From contig WHVA01000241.1 of assembly GCA_015179125.1 (NCBI GenBank), forward strand, positions 96,467-160,466: 64,000 nt of DNA, written 5' to 3'. Shown piece after piece: positions 11,574 through 23,800 of the stretch. The notes beneath the pieces were generated by a model. The model made no database searches. It was not told the DNA's origin and worked only from the letters and a program-made list of their open reading frames with translations. This stretch comes from Gautieria morchelliformis. Its lineage: Eukaryota; Basidiomycota; Agaricomycetes; Gomphales; Gomphaceae. Positions within the stretch are counted from its first letter, which is position 1, and every line of letters starts with the position of its first letter. The position numbers were made by a program, and so were the translations under genes.

Positions 11574-12232
11574 CTCCATCATGGAGGACCTCTATACCTC
11601 TTGAGTTGTTCATAGAGGGGGAGGGTGTAAATAACCTATGTACATAGTGCTTAGCTAATACCAGTGGGGCCCTTAGGGACCCACTGTACAGTTCATGTGT
11701 GGGAACCGGCCAGTGGTTCCCAATCGCATCTTACCTTACACTGTCACTACATAGCATCCAGAATACCACACATTGGTCAAGTTCTGTCTGCCCTTGTGAC
11801 ACAAGGCTTAAGATCTGCATCTTTACACAATGGCTGGTGATCAAACACCCCCTGCCATCCGTGACGACGTGGAAGGCGGATTAAACACAACAGATATCGA
11901 CATCTGGATGTGGATAAGGATCCTGGCTCCCAAAACCAAGCCACGGCTCCCCCTCAAGTTGCGTTTAAGCGACTTGTTTAGTACGCCGTGCCAATGGCAG
12001 GAGCTCGTGAGCGATATCACAATTCCTCCTCCCATGGTGCACACCCTGCAGGCTTCAGTCACAGGGAAGTTCCCAGTCAGAGACACGCTCATGCACAAGA
12101 TCCCGCTGAAGGAGCTCACGTCATGGCTTGCTCTCTCCATGTGGCGTGACTCAGGAACATGTCCCTTGGATCGAGGGATACTTCCAATGACTTCGGGACA
12201 AAGAAGTTGCGAACACTGCTGCTGTCAGGGGA
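11574..12232 (+). mobile_element. Family-A fragment A3: ORF3 tail, LTR, ORF3 internal piece
   Basis: 11577-11604 encodes the end of ORF3 (IMEDLYTS then stop), followed by the GGGGGAGGG tract and an LTR (11626-11827). After the LTR, 11830-12140 encodes a middle part of ORF3 (PAIRDDVEGGLNTTDIDIW; compare A1 PSAIRDNADGTFNLDDMDVW) in the same orientation. Having ORF3 sequence on both sides of one LTR is not a normal element order and implies recombination between copies. It is a more diverged subfamily than A1 and A2. Confidence 0.8.
11626..11827 (+). repeat. LTR of family-A fragment A3
   Basis: 202 bp, TGTAAATAACC to TCTTTACA, diverged from A1/A2 LTRs and lacking a short stretch after position ~20. 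Confidence 0.88.
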
Positions 12233-12701
12233 CACCCTGTTTTCCATACACAGTTCCGACTCCATTTCCGACTCCGGTTCCGGTTCCGATTCCATCTCCG
12301 CCTCTGCTTTCGGAAATGATTCCGCTTCTGGGAGAACTTCCACCAGTTCTGTTCGCTTTGCCAGTTCCACTCTAATTTCTGACTTCCGCTCTCGGAACAG
12401 TGTTGGAAATCAAGCGACTGGCGTAATAGGTGGCATCAAGGGTCGATCAAGGGTCAGGGAGGTCAGGGGGATGCAGGGCTGATGGCGAGTTCCAAGTGCT
12501 GTCCCTGGCTGCGCAGCGTAGTATAATACGGGCTCGCTGACATTGGGGGTCCTTAGACTTTTCTCTTTGGATTTCCCCTTGTCAGGTGAGAATCCCCTCT
12601 CTTGTATACTCTGTTGTTCATTTATACATACTTTGGATTTCCCCTTGTCAGCCAGTTGTGTGGTAGTGTGATCTCCACAACCAGCCAGGGTTGCCCTTAC
12701 A
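12233..12701 (+). repeat. 5' LTR of D1
   Basis: 469 bp, TGTCAGGGGAC to GGTTGCCCTTACA. U3 carries many TTCCGAY repeats. A TATA box and likely transcription start lie at 12522 and ~12555. Confidence 0.93.
12522..12564 (+). promoter_or_regulatory. Predicted LTR promoter of D1: TATA box and RNA 5' end
   Basis: TATAATA at 12522-12528. The string AGACTTTTCT at 12555-12564, ~33 bp downstream, is the exact complement of the primer site at 12704-12713, which suggests the RNA starts at about 12553-12555. The same arrangement is in D2 (37781, 37814-37823) and D3 (63665-63674, minus). The TATA-start spacing is typical for RNA polymerase II; the start itself is inferred. Confidence 0.6.
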
Positions 12702-12703
12702 GC

Positions 12704-12713
12704 AGAAAAGTCT
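12704..12713 (+). other. Self-priming primer-binding site of D1
   Basis: AGAAAAGTCT two bases after the LTR end. It is the perfect reverse complement of 12555-12564 inside the LTR and matches no tRNA 3' end. This is the layout of Tf1/sushi-type self-primed elements. The same site is at 37956-37965 (D2) and 63524-63533 (D3). Confidence 0.7.
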
Positions 12714-12888
12714 CTTCCCTAGAGGACCGGCGGTCGTACTGTGCGTTGCATTCGCCATAGGTGCGTTCGGAATCGGAGACAGCAACTCGGAGATCGCGAC
12801 CTCTTCCGCACACACAGTGTACGACAGCCCCTCTTCTTATGTCGAGCTCCCAACCCTGGAAATCCCGTCCCATATTTCTCCTTCCGAC

Positions 12889-14063
12889 ATGGATCCGGAT
12901 GATCGTCTTCGGAATATGGAGGAGGAATTGACGCGGAACCGGATGAAGACCGACGCGATTGAAACAGCCTTACAAGCAATTTTGGCTAAGTTAGATATTC
13001 CACAAAGTGGTGGAAATGAAATGCTGGATGATCCGGATTTCAGAAAAGCGGAAGCAGCGGAAGAGAGGATGTCCGTGAAGTTAGCAAAGGTCAAACCCGC
13101 AACTCCGGCAGACTTTGACGGAGATCGGGAGAAGGGACGTGCATTCTTCAACACATGCAGCATCTACTTTGCAATTGTCGGAGACCTCTTTCCGAACGAC
13201 CAGGCTCGGATTCACTGGGCATTGTCCTTTTTCAAGTCGGACCGCGCAGCCCGTTTTGCAAACAAGGTGATCCGACATGAAGCAAAGGGCAAGGGGAACT
13301 ACTTCCGGGACTGGGACGCCTTCGAGAATACATTTTCCGACCAGTTCTGCACAAAAAATGAGCAGCTCACAGCACTTACGAAGCTTGAGGGGACAAGCTG
13401 GTACCAGGCCAAGGATCTGGTCAATGACTACATCGATCGCTTCCAGGAGCTCATCGACCTTGCGGAGTATGACGACGACAAGACGATGGTCATCAAATTC
13501 CGACGAGGACTTGATCCAACACTCCAGAACCAAGTCGCGCTGCTTGGGGATGGAGCTCCGGATTTCAATGACCCGGAAGGGTGGTACCAAGCTGCGCAGA
13601 GGGTGTCCCGGAACAGGGAAGCAAATGAGGCCTTCGTGGAGACAAACCGGAACATGACACACAGTTCCACTCGTCCTACTCCACCTATGCCAAAACCCGG
13701 AAGTGCATTCATTCCCACACGGAAAATATTTCCGACGGTTGCTCCGCCTGCTCCTATTAGGAACCATAGCCCTCCTCCCTCAAGAGTGGCCCTGCCCCGA
13801 TGGATGTTGACCGCATGCGCAGAAAAGGCCACGGAACCATCACCTGCTTCCGATGCCGACAACCAGGCCACTATGCTCGCGAGTGCCCCCAAGCCTTTGA
13901 CATCCGGCTTATGACCACGGAGGAGAAACTCGAGCTCCTTCCAGAGTTCCTCACACTCGCAGACATAAGTGGAGGGCCCACTGCGGAAGAAATTTCCGAA
14001 AATGCGGAACATGGTGCATCGGAAGCGGAAGATGCGTCGGATTTTGTGACGCGCAGCAGGTGA
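12889..14063 (+). pseudogene. D1 gag (one frameshift)
   Basis: ATG at 12889 (MDPDDRLRNMEEELTRN), chosen as the first ATG after the LTR whose product matches D2 and D3. A coiled-coil start is followed by a gag capsid core (ADFDGDREKGRAFFNTCSIY; KLEGTSWYQAKDLVNDYID), a Pro-rich linker and a CCHC knuckle CFRCRQPGHYAREC, ending ~390 aa later at TGA 14061. Relative to D2 one base is missing near 13780 (CTCAAGAG for CTCGAAGAG), so knuckle and capsid are in different frames. Pol begins in the -1 frame overlapping the gag stop. Confidence 0.88.
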
Positions 14064-16510
14064 GATGTGTGCCCCTGCTGCCTGTACATAACCAGTTTGC
14101 CTGTCTTGAAGTAGAGAATGAAAAGCCCCCACTCCCCTCACTTCGTACAGACCCACCGGATAAAGTCACACAAAAACCAAATCCGACACCCCATCCATCC
14201 CACATCTGCCCTTGGGAGAGACACCTCCCAAAGCGCTATGTTGTTGCTGCCACCCCAGGCCCCAAGTCACTAGTCATTAAGGTAGAGATCCAGATACAGA
14301 TACGGCGGAAGTCAAATCCGGACCCGCCCTTGTCGATTGCGGGGCCACTGGTCAGTTTATAGACCGGGACTATGTGGAACGGAACCGACTGACCACGCGG
14401 AAGTTGCAACGTGCAATCCCGGTGTTCAATGTGGATGGAAGCCCCAACGAGGCAGGGTCCATCATGGAGATAGTAGACACAATTCTCCGCTATGATGGAC
14501 ACACAGAACGCACTTCCTTTGCAGTCACCAGCCTGGGGAAGCAAGACATCATCCTCGGGTTTACCTGGCTCCAGGAGCACAAACTGGAGATCAATTGGCA
14601 GACTCGGAAGGTACTGATGAGTCGGTGCCCAGCCAAGTGTCACATGTGCCGGTAGGAAGTGCAGAAGGAGCGCCAGGAGCAGCGGAAGACCGAACGGCTC
14701 ATACAGACATGTCGTTCTGGCCCCCATCCACTGCTTGCAGAAGAAGACTCGGAAGCGGAATTTGAACCGGCTCCCACATTCAATTCCGATTCCGATTCCA
14801 ACTCCGACGTCATCCGACTCATCCCGGAAGACACTCTGGCCCAGGGGGAGCGCTTGCTGTACGTAAACCTTCCACCGGAAGTGGAACACATCCGCGCCAC
14901 CGGAAATATTTCGCAACGCCTTGCTGAAGCCTCCAAGAAGCATGATAGAGTGGAGGCGGAAATTCCGGAGTACCTGTGGGAGTTCGAGGACGTCTTTGCC
15001 AAGGAGTCGTTGATGCCCTGCCTGCACGGAAGCTGTGGGACCATGCCATCGAGTTGGAGCCTGGGTCAAAGCCCACCAACTGCAAGGTCTACCCGCTGTC
15101 ACCCATGGAGCAGGTAGAGCTCGATGCATTCCTTGCGGAAAACCTCCGTACAGGGAGGATCCACCCCTCCAAGTCACCCATGGCATCTCCGGTGTTCTTC
15201 ATCAAGAAGAAGGACAGCTCGCTCAGACTTGTGCAGGATTACCAGGCCTTGAATGCGATCACGATCAAGAACCGGTGCCCCATTCCACTCATTTCCGAAC
15301 TGATCACACAACTCCGTGGGCCAAGGTACTTCACTAAGCTGGATGTCTGCTGGGGCTTGAATAATGTTCGGATCTGGGAGGGGGACGAGTGGAAGGCCGC
15401 ATTCCGCACCAACTGAGGATTCTTTGAGCCACAGGTCATGTTCTTTGGCCTCACCAACAGTCCTGCCACGTTCCAGATGATGATGAATGACATCTTCCGT
15501 GACATGATAGCGGAAGGGGTTGTCTGTGTCTACCTCGATGACATCCTCATCTTCACAAAAACAATGTCGGAACATCGGGAGGTTGTGCAGAGAGTGCTGG
15601 AACGGCTCCGGGAGTACAACCTGTGTCTCAAGCCGGAAAAGTGCGAATTTGAGCGGACGCGGATAGAGTATCTTGGGGTGATTGTGTCGGAGGGAAGGGT
15701 GGAAATGGACCCGGTCAAAGTTTCCGGTGTATTGGATTGGCCTGTGCCGCGGAACAAGAAGGAGGTCCAGTCCTTCATTGGGTTTGTCAATTTCTACCAG
15801 CGGTTCATCAAGGACTTCTCCTGCCACGCCCGTGCCCTCTTCGACCTCACCAAGAAACAGGTTGAATGGCGGTGGGGAGAGCCGGAACAGGCCTCCTTTG
15901 ACAACCTCAAGGAGCTGATCACTTCTGCCCTGGTCCTGATCTTTCCCGATGACTCTCACCCTTATCGAGTCGAGGCGGATTCTTCTGACACAGCTACCGG
16001 AGCGGTCTTGTCACAACAGTCATCGGAAGATGGTGGGGGGTGGCATCCGATTGCCTTTTTCTCTAAAAGCCTTAGTCCGGTCGAGCGGAACTATGAGATC
16101 CACGACAAGGAGATGCTGGCAATCATCTGAGCGCTGGAGGAGTGGCAACACTTCCTCGAGGGTGCTCTATGCCCATTTGAGATCTGGACAGACCACAAGA
16201 ACCTCGAGTACTTCCGCACGTCTAAGAAGTTGAACCGACGACAAGCACGGTGGTCCCTACACCTGTCCCGGTTCGACTTCATGCTCCACCACCGCCCCGG
16301 CTGCACCATGGGCAAGCCCGATGCCCTATCCCGCCGTGCGGATCATGGAAGTGGAAGTGGAGACAATGCTGATATGACACTGCTCCGCCCAAGTCTCTTT
16401 GAAATCCGTGCCCTTGAAGGAGTGACTGCAGTTGGGGCGGAAGCGGAAATGCTCCGGGACATCCGGAGGCAGTACCAGAATGGAGAGAAGGAGGAGTCGG
16501 TGGTGAAGGC

Positions 16511-16998
16511 TGTTGGGTGCATTTATGCTCCTGCACCAAAATCAAGCATAATATATTCAATTTATTGTGTGGTGTTTCAATATTTTCTCATACTGTTCTT
16601 GTACCATGCATCCATTTCTCTGCTTATTTTCGAAATTTTCTAGTCACTCTCTATCTCTCCATTTCATTCTGTTATTTCTACTTTCACAGGCGGCTGCACC
16701 CAGCGGAGTTTGAAATGACTTTGACGCGCGAGCCCTTGGGCGCTAAAGGGCCGGGTGCAAGTATATGCCTTCTGAGACAGGATTACACTCCTCTCTCAGT
16801 GACAATAAATTCACTGAGAGAGGCGAGTAGTATCTTTCATATTTACATAGCATGTTGACTGAAAATCATGTAGTATATTTGATTCTAGGTACTGTATTAA
16901 TACATCAGTGACAATAAATTCACTGAGAGAGTATATTTGATTCTAGCTTTCTAAGAACTCTACCGAACCTTCCCTGCCATAGCCCCTAGTTGCTAACA
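16511..16998 (+). mobile_element. Copia E1, solo LTR in D1
   Basis: 488 bp, TGTTGGGTGC to GTTGCTAACA, flanked by AAGGC at 16506-16510 and 16999-17003. Nearly identical to the E3 5' LTR. It contains two copies of the hairpin described at 26868. A solo LTR is left by recombination between the two LTRs of a full element. Confidence 0.95.
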
Positions 16999-17333
16999 AA
17001 GGCAGTGGAGGAACTTTGGAAAGGGCACTCACGGTCTGTACGGGCAGTGGAATGTTCGGAACGTGATGGACTGCTCCACTTCAGAGGCAAGGTCTATGTT
17101 CCAGGTGGGGTGGACCTCCGCCGCCACATTGTGTCCCAGCACCATGACACACGGGTCGCTGGGCATGCTGGCAGGTGGAAGATGCTGGAATTAGTGGCTC
17201 GGAACTACTGGTGGCCTCAGATGTCACGCTACATTGGACAGTACGTGAAAACATGTGACCTTTGTCTCCGAACCAAAGCGCAACGACATCCGCCCGTCGG
17301 AGAACTTGTTCCACTCCCGATTCTGGAATCCCG

Positions 17334-17830
17334 TGTTGGGTGCATTGATGCTCCTGCACCAAAATCAAGCATAATATATCCAATTTGTTGTGTGCTTTCT
17401 CAATTTCTTCTCATTTTGTTCTTGTATCATGCATCCATTTCTCTGGTTATTTTCGAAATTTTCCACTCACTCCCTGTCTCTCCATTTCATCTTGTTATTC
17501 CTACTTTCACAAGCGGCTGCACCCAGCGGAGTCTGAAATGACTTCGACGCGCGAGCCCTTGGGCGCTAAAGAGCCGGGTAGTAGTACATGCGCAGTGAAA
17601 CAGTTTCCCCCTCTCTCAGTGACAACTAAATTCACTGAGAGAGGCAAGTAAATTAGTCTAGCATTCTTTCGATTTATTAACCTAGAAATCCTCTGTAGTG
17701 AATTGTTTTCTAGGTAGTGTATAATATATTTACAGTGACAACTAAATTCACTGAGAGAGTGAATTGTTTTCTAGTCTATTCTTTTGAGCAAGAAGTCCAT
17801 TCCTACTGCCTATAATTCCTGTCCTCTACA
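17334..17830 (+). mobile_element. Copia E2, solo LTR of a second subfamily in D1
   Basis: 497 bp, TGTTGGGTGC to GTCCTCTACA, flanked by TCCCG at 17329-17333 and 17831-17835. First half matches the E1/E3 LTR; the second half differs and matches the 3' LTR of E4 (33206-33587). Hairpins are kept, with loop CAACTAAAT rather than CAATAAAT. Confidence 0.95.
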
Positions 17831-18553
17831 TCCCGCTGGGACACCATCAGTGTTGACTTCATCGTTGAACTCCCAGAGTCCCATGGCTATGACACAATCA
17901 TGAACGTCATGGACTCGGTAAGCAAGGTGTCCCACTTCATTCTGATGCACACAACGATCACGGCCCTCGGAGCGGCCCACCTGTTCCTTGCGCATGTCTG
18001 GAAGTTGCATGGGCTCCCGAAGTAAGTCGTTTCTGACCGAGGTCTGCAGTTTGTCACAGAACTGACTCGGGAGCTCTACCGCCTGCTTGGCATAAACCTG
18101 GCTACCACCACAGCATACCATCCGCAGGGTGACGGACAGACAGAACGGGTCAATCAGGCGTTGGAGCAATATCTCCGCCTCTTTGTCAATGAGAGGCAGG
18201 ATGACTGGGATGAGTTACTTCCACTGGCGGAATTCCAATACAACAACCATGTACATTCCGCCACACAACAGACTCCCTTCATGCTGGACTCCGGACGACA
18301 CCCGCGGATGGGCTTCGAGCCACGCCAGGCAGAGTCCCGACTCGAGACAGTCAATGAGTTCCGAGATCGCATGGACTCCACCCTTTTGGAAGCCAAGTCG
18401 GCCCTTGCGAAGGCCAAGGATGACATGGCAAGGTACTACAACCAATGCTGGGTTCCTGCCCCGGAATACCAAGTTGGAGACAAGGTGTATCTGGATGCAA
18501 GTGACATCCGCACCATGCGCCCTTCGCAGAAGCTTGCCCACTGCTACCTTGGG

Positions 18554-18767
18554 TGTAAAGATGTCGATCTTAGGACCTTGTATCACAAGGGCACTGCAGA
18601 ACTTGACCAATGAGTGGTATTCTGAATGCTACGTAGTGACAGGTAAGAGTAAGATGCGATGGGGACCGCTAGCCCGTTCCCACGCATAAACTATACAGTG
18701 GGTCCCTAAGGGGCCCACTGGGATTATGTAATAACTAATGTACATGTAGGTACATGGGTTATTTACA
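18554..18767 (-). repeat. 3' LTR of A2
   Basis: 214 bp. Next to it, 18768-18779 is the reverse complement of the purine tract AGAGGGGGAGGG. Confidence 0.95.
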
Positions 18768-18803
18768 CCCTCCCCCTCTATAGACAACTATAGGGGTTAA
18801 CTA

Positions 18804-20731
18804 TTACTCATAGAGGTCGTCCATGAGGGAGTCCTCTAGAGTGGCCGATACGACGACGACGTCGTCGTACGGGGCCGGAGGAGCACGTGACTCCTCCGGG
18901 GGCACCTCCGCGTCATCGGTGGTGATTGGGTGAGGCTGGTCGGCCTCACCACTAGCGGCGGTCTCCGCTTGGGTGCTGGGGCCCGTGTCCTCGCGGAGCA
19001 TGGCCTCAACGGCCGGGTCCTCCGTTTGAGGAGGGGGCCGGAAGCGCGCCAGCTCTTGGTCGAGCTGAGCGTGAGTGAGGGGTCGTGGCACCGTGGCCCT
19101 CACATGGCTGGTCTCGATGACCTTTTGTTGGCCCTCACGGGCGGCGGCGCTGAATGCCGCGCCGGTGATGCTGCGCTGAACGTAATGTTCAATGCGCGCC
19201 GCTCGCTCGCGAGTGACTCCCGCGTAGCGGGCCAACCATCTCGCGATCTCCGTGAGTGGGATGTCGGGGCCAGCTCGGCCCTCCACAGGGAATGGGCCCG
19301 TGATTGAGCGCCGCAGGGTGGTGCTCTGAGGCGTCAGCACTTCCCTGGCGTCGACGAGGCTCGACCATTGGTCTGTCGAGCCGAAGAGGTCGAGTAGCCT
19401 CGCCCTGAGTGGTGATGCGACCCCTTTGACCCGGGGCGCGAGGGCCTTCAACCACATCCGTCCATGTTGTCTAGGTTGAAGGTGCCGTCCACGTTGTCAC
19501 GGATGGCGGATGGGATCCCTTCAGGGTTGTGTATCCAACCCTTCAGGATGGCCGCGATGTCGTACGGGGTGCCGTCTGCTATCATGAGACAATCCCTTTT
19601 GGGATTGCGAGCGCGTTGTTCACGCTCGACGCATTTGAATACGCCGATCATCTCACGCGTACGCGCGAGCTGCGGCGTTTCTTTTGCCCGCGCTATGAGT
19701 TCGACGAAGCGTGGGTCGTCGAGCGGGCAGATGTCGTACCATTGAGTACGACGCTGTTGGGCCTTTCCTACCGGCCGTGGTAGGAGGCCCGTCTCAGAGA
19801 TCGGCGGGTCTCCGAGTGGTATGATCACTCCCTCCCCCGGGTAGGGAGGGCGAACTGTCCCCGCTGGTGGAGGCAGGGCCACGCCAGGCCCGATGTACTG
19901 GGCCTTGATCTGTGCTACCCGCCGCTGAAGGGCGGGGTCGTTGATGGTGTGCGACGGTGATGCCGCTAGGTAAGCGCTAATTGCGCTTTCCTTCGCAATG
20001 GCTAGCCCATTGACGGTGTGGTGGGAGCCACGCAATTTCTTGCGCTTCTTCTTTGGCTGTTCCGCCAGCCGCTGTGCCCGTTCGGGGTCGTACGTCTTCC
20101 AGACGGATGAGTCGGACTCCCATCCATCTGGGACGCCGTACGCAGAGTCAGAAGGTGCGCTCTGCCCTTCCGTTGTTGTCGTTGTCGGGGTCGGCGCCAA
20201 CAATCGGGACGCTAGCCCGGCCACTGGGTCCGTAGCCGGGTCATGTCGTGGCCTTTTTGAGGCAACGTGGGCCAGGGTAACCTGGAGCTGGGCTGCGCTT
20301 AGCTGTTGCTCCAGTTCCTTGATCCTTGCGCGCTTGGTTGCGAGCGCATCGTCGCGGTCCTCGACCGCGCGTTCCAGCTCCTTGACCTCCTTTTTAAGGT
20401 CATGGATGTCCCGGAGGGGCTCCTCCCGCGTGTCACGCGTGATGCCCCGTGGGAGCCATCCCCAGGCTGCATCGACGGCGTCGCCGATGTCCTCATCTCG
20501 CAATTTGACCTTGCAGGTGCCGGTCGCGGCCCTAAGGTGCGTGGCGTAGTCCGCGCATGTTGAGCAATCGTCCGGGTGGACGATGGCGAGGGTGTCCTCC
20601 CAGCCCACGATCATCCAGTGCTCCTGGTCTATTGGAGCACAGAGAATGTCTGCGGCCCCTTGTCTCGGGGCCGATGTCTGCGTTGTGGACGTTGACGGGT
20701 CAACGTCCATTCCATCTTTGGGGGGCATCAT
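18804..20731 (-). pseudogene. A2 ORF3: accessory protein after pol (one frameshift)
   Basis: Starts at ATGATG (20731), 120 bp after the pol stop, and ends at TAA (18804) 36 bp before the 3' LTR. Apart from a 4-bp loss near 19450 (ACGTCTGGATG in A1 to ACGGATG) it is open for ~640 aa. Features: MDVDPSTSTT start, conserved WMIVGWEDTLAIVHPDDC with a CxxC pair, a Lys/Glu coiled coil (residues ~105-155), basic KKKRKK patch (~235), conserved block ending WIHNPEGIPSAIRDN, C-terminal block WLARYAGVTRERAARIEHYV, acidic tail. A1 and A3 carry the same ORF, so it is a stable part of the family. No enzyme motif, signal peptide or TM segment. Candidates: second structural protein or nucleic-acid chaperone; this is a guess. 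Confidence 0.85.
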
Positions 20732-20851
20732 CTTCGTGGGTAGATGATGGTGGTTGCTTCCAAGAAGCGATGCGCCCTCGGAAAGATCCGAGGTGAAAAT
20801 TTAACCGCGCTGTGGCCGGCGCGTCACGTGGTCTACACGTGACAGATGCGT

Positions 20852-23800
20852 CTAGCGGCGTCTGGGGAGGTCGCGTGGCTTGCCCACCCCCCGAAGCTCT
20901 AGGTAGCTATCTAGGGCTTCGAGGTCCTTGCAGGACGACATGGGTTCCCATGTCACATCACCTAGGGTCCAATGGACCTGGAACTCCAGGTCTGTCGAGT
21001 TTATCCATCGATGTGCGATAATCCCGTCGACGAGCCACTCCTTGTCATCATTTGCTCTGAAGTCATAAAATGACTTGGCCTCACGACGAGGGAACAATTC
21101 GTCGTTGTTAGCCTCGTATCGCCGCACGAGACTTGAATGGAAGACCGGTGAAATGTGACGGCTTTTCAGTTCGTCGGGAAGATCGAGGGTCACCGTCGAG
21201 GCGTCGTTGTGAGCCTCGACGACGCGGTACGGTCCGATGTACAGCGGGACTAGCTTTCTGGCTCTTCCTTTCAGGAGAGTTAGGTTTTGTGTCGAAAGGT
21301 AGACGCGGTCGTTGGCCGCGTACCTGTCGCTCGCCATAGGTTTCTTATTTGTGTGAAACGTTTGCATCACTCGATGCTCTATGATTGCATCGTGTGCCAC
21401 CATCAGGTTCCATTTTGCCTGATGTGTGAATCGGGCCACCCCCTTGAACGGGGTGTCCGCGGATATGGGGAGGTCTATCCACGGCATATAGCCGTGGTTC
21501 AGCTGTAAAGGTGCGAATCCTGTGGTCGCGCTGATGTTGCTGTTGAGGGCGACCTCAACCATTGGGCATTTCACTGCCCAATCCTTCTGATCGTCTCTGA
21601 TGACCGCGCGCAATATCTGGCCGATCGAGCGGTTTGCCCGCTCGGTGGCTCCATCCGTTTGTGGATGGAAGGCAGTTGACATGAGGAGCTTAGTCCCCAT
21701 GAGTCGCTGGAGTTCACGCCAGAAGATCAACGTGAACTTTGAGTCTCTGTCCGAGACGATGGAGTCGGGAACTCCGTGCAGTCGGATGACCTCTTTCAGA
21801 AACAGCCAGGCTACTCCCTTGGCTGACACGCTCGTCGTGGTTGGCACGAGGTGTACGAGCGACGTTAGTCGGTCGATGACTACCATCAGGTAGTCACAGT
21901 CGTTGGACTGGGCAGGGGCCCCATGAAGTCGATGCCAATCAACTGCCATGGCCTATCCGGAATGGGTAGGCTGTGTAGTAGGCCTTTGGGCCATTGTGGC
22001 CCGGTTTTCGTCATCTGACACCTCGCGCACGATGTGCAGACCGCTTCTATGTCTGGGTTCATGCCCGGCCACCAATATGCTCTTCGAACGTAGTTCGAAG
22101 TCTTCAGATGGCCGCAGTGGCCAACTATCTGATGTGCCCGATCGATGATAATTTCAATCAGCCTCCTTCCCCCTTGAAGAACAGAGCAGGGGACGGCAAT
22201 GACGTCTCTCTTGAGCTGATACTTAGTCCAGATCAGCCCGTCCCGGATCCCGAATCTCGGGTGCGCGTCCGGGTGCGCCATGATCTTTGTGAACATGGTG
22301 TCCCTATGGTACGCGTCTCGCAGGACCTTAGACAGGTCTACGCCTTGCTCGACGATCCAGCGCAGGGGTGCGCCATTATTCCCTGCGGCGATGGCTCTGA
22401 CGTTATCATTGTCGTCGCTGGACGCAGCGACATTCGCGGGCTCTGGTGAGCCCTCGTTTAATGTGGCGGCTTCTGTTACTCTTGCCTCTGTCTTCTCAGC
22501 GAGGCGTTTAGAGTGTCTTGTCGCCACTGTTCGCAGCTCGACATACCGGTCGGTGGGCAATAACTCACCGTCCGGGTCTAAACGCGCATCCGCGTTCACG
22601 AAGACGTGGTCCGGGTGATTGTCATCACTCGTGTCGCTCTCGTAGTAGCGCGACAGGCAGTCCGCTACCTTGTTCTCTACACCGTCAACATGAACGGTGT
22701 TGAAATTGAACTGGGAGAGAAACTCCCACCATCTGACCTGGCGGTCAGATAGGCTCTTCTGGGTCTCGAAGTACTCGAGCCCTTTGTGGTTTGTGACAAG
22801 GGTGAACCTTCTCCCCAACAGTTTGTCCTCCCATTTCATGAGAGCCTCGAGCACCGTGATCGTCTCGTGCTCGTGAGTCCTGTAGTGTTGCTGAGCAACG
22901 CTGAACTTCTTTGACAAGAAGCCGGCTGGTCGACAAGTTTTCCAGTCAGGACCTTGGCCGTAGACCGCACCGACGCCGGCTTTTGATCCGTCGGTGATCA
23001 CCCAGATCGGCTCTGGGCACCTTGCGTCTACTGGATGCAGGATTGGGGCCTTACAGGCCAACCCCTTAATGCTTTGCCAGCATTTGTCGAGCAGTGGTGT
23101 CCATTCGAATGGACGGTTATTACGCGCACAGCCCGATAGCAGGGTGGTATATGCGCTAACATCCGGCATGTAGTGTGCCAGATACTGTACGAGCCCGAGG
23201 AAACGCTGGACGTCGTTGAACGTCCGTGGCCTGCGCCACTCGCGGATGTGTTGCATCTTATCCTCGTCGGCATGTACCCCTCGGCCATCGATCATATGGC
23301 CGAGGCACTCCATTCGGATGGAGTAGAGGTCCACCTTTTTCTTGCTCAGAAAGAGGTGGTTCTTCCTCAGTCTGTCAAAGACGATGTAGAGGTGCTCTTC
23401 ATGCTCTTGTATTGAGAGCGAGAATATGAAGATGTCATCCATGTATACATGGACGAAGCGACCTATGCAGTCACAGAAAATGGCTGTCATCAGCCGTTGG
23501 AATGTTGATGGGGCGTTACAGTCCCCCATCTGTATCACCTGGCTCCTGAAGGTGCCGAGGATCGTGGCAAAGGCTGTCTTTGCTACGTGATCCGGATGGA
23601 TCCGGATCTGCTCGTATGCTTCTGACATATTGAGTTTAGTTCGATATTGGCAGCGAGCCATGTCGCTGCGTATGACATCCTGATCCGGGAAGGGCGTGAC
23701 GTCCTTCACCATGTTTTCGTTCTGCTGGCGCAGATCGAAGACGGTTCTTAATGTACCATTCTTCTTTGGCACACACAGCATGGGCACTGCCTGCTGCGCT

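Noticed and set aside
18804-20731. ORF3 as an envelope gene (making family A an errantivirus-like element)
   Set aside because: No signal peptide, transmembrane segment, furin site or Cys pattern; hydrophilic, coiled-coil protein.
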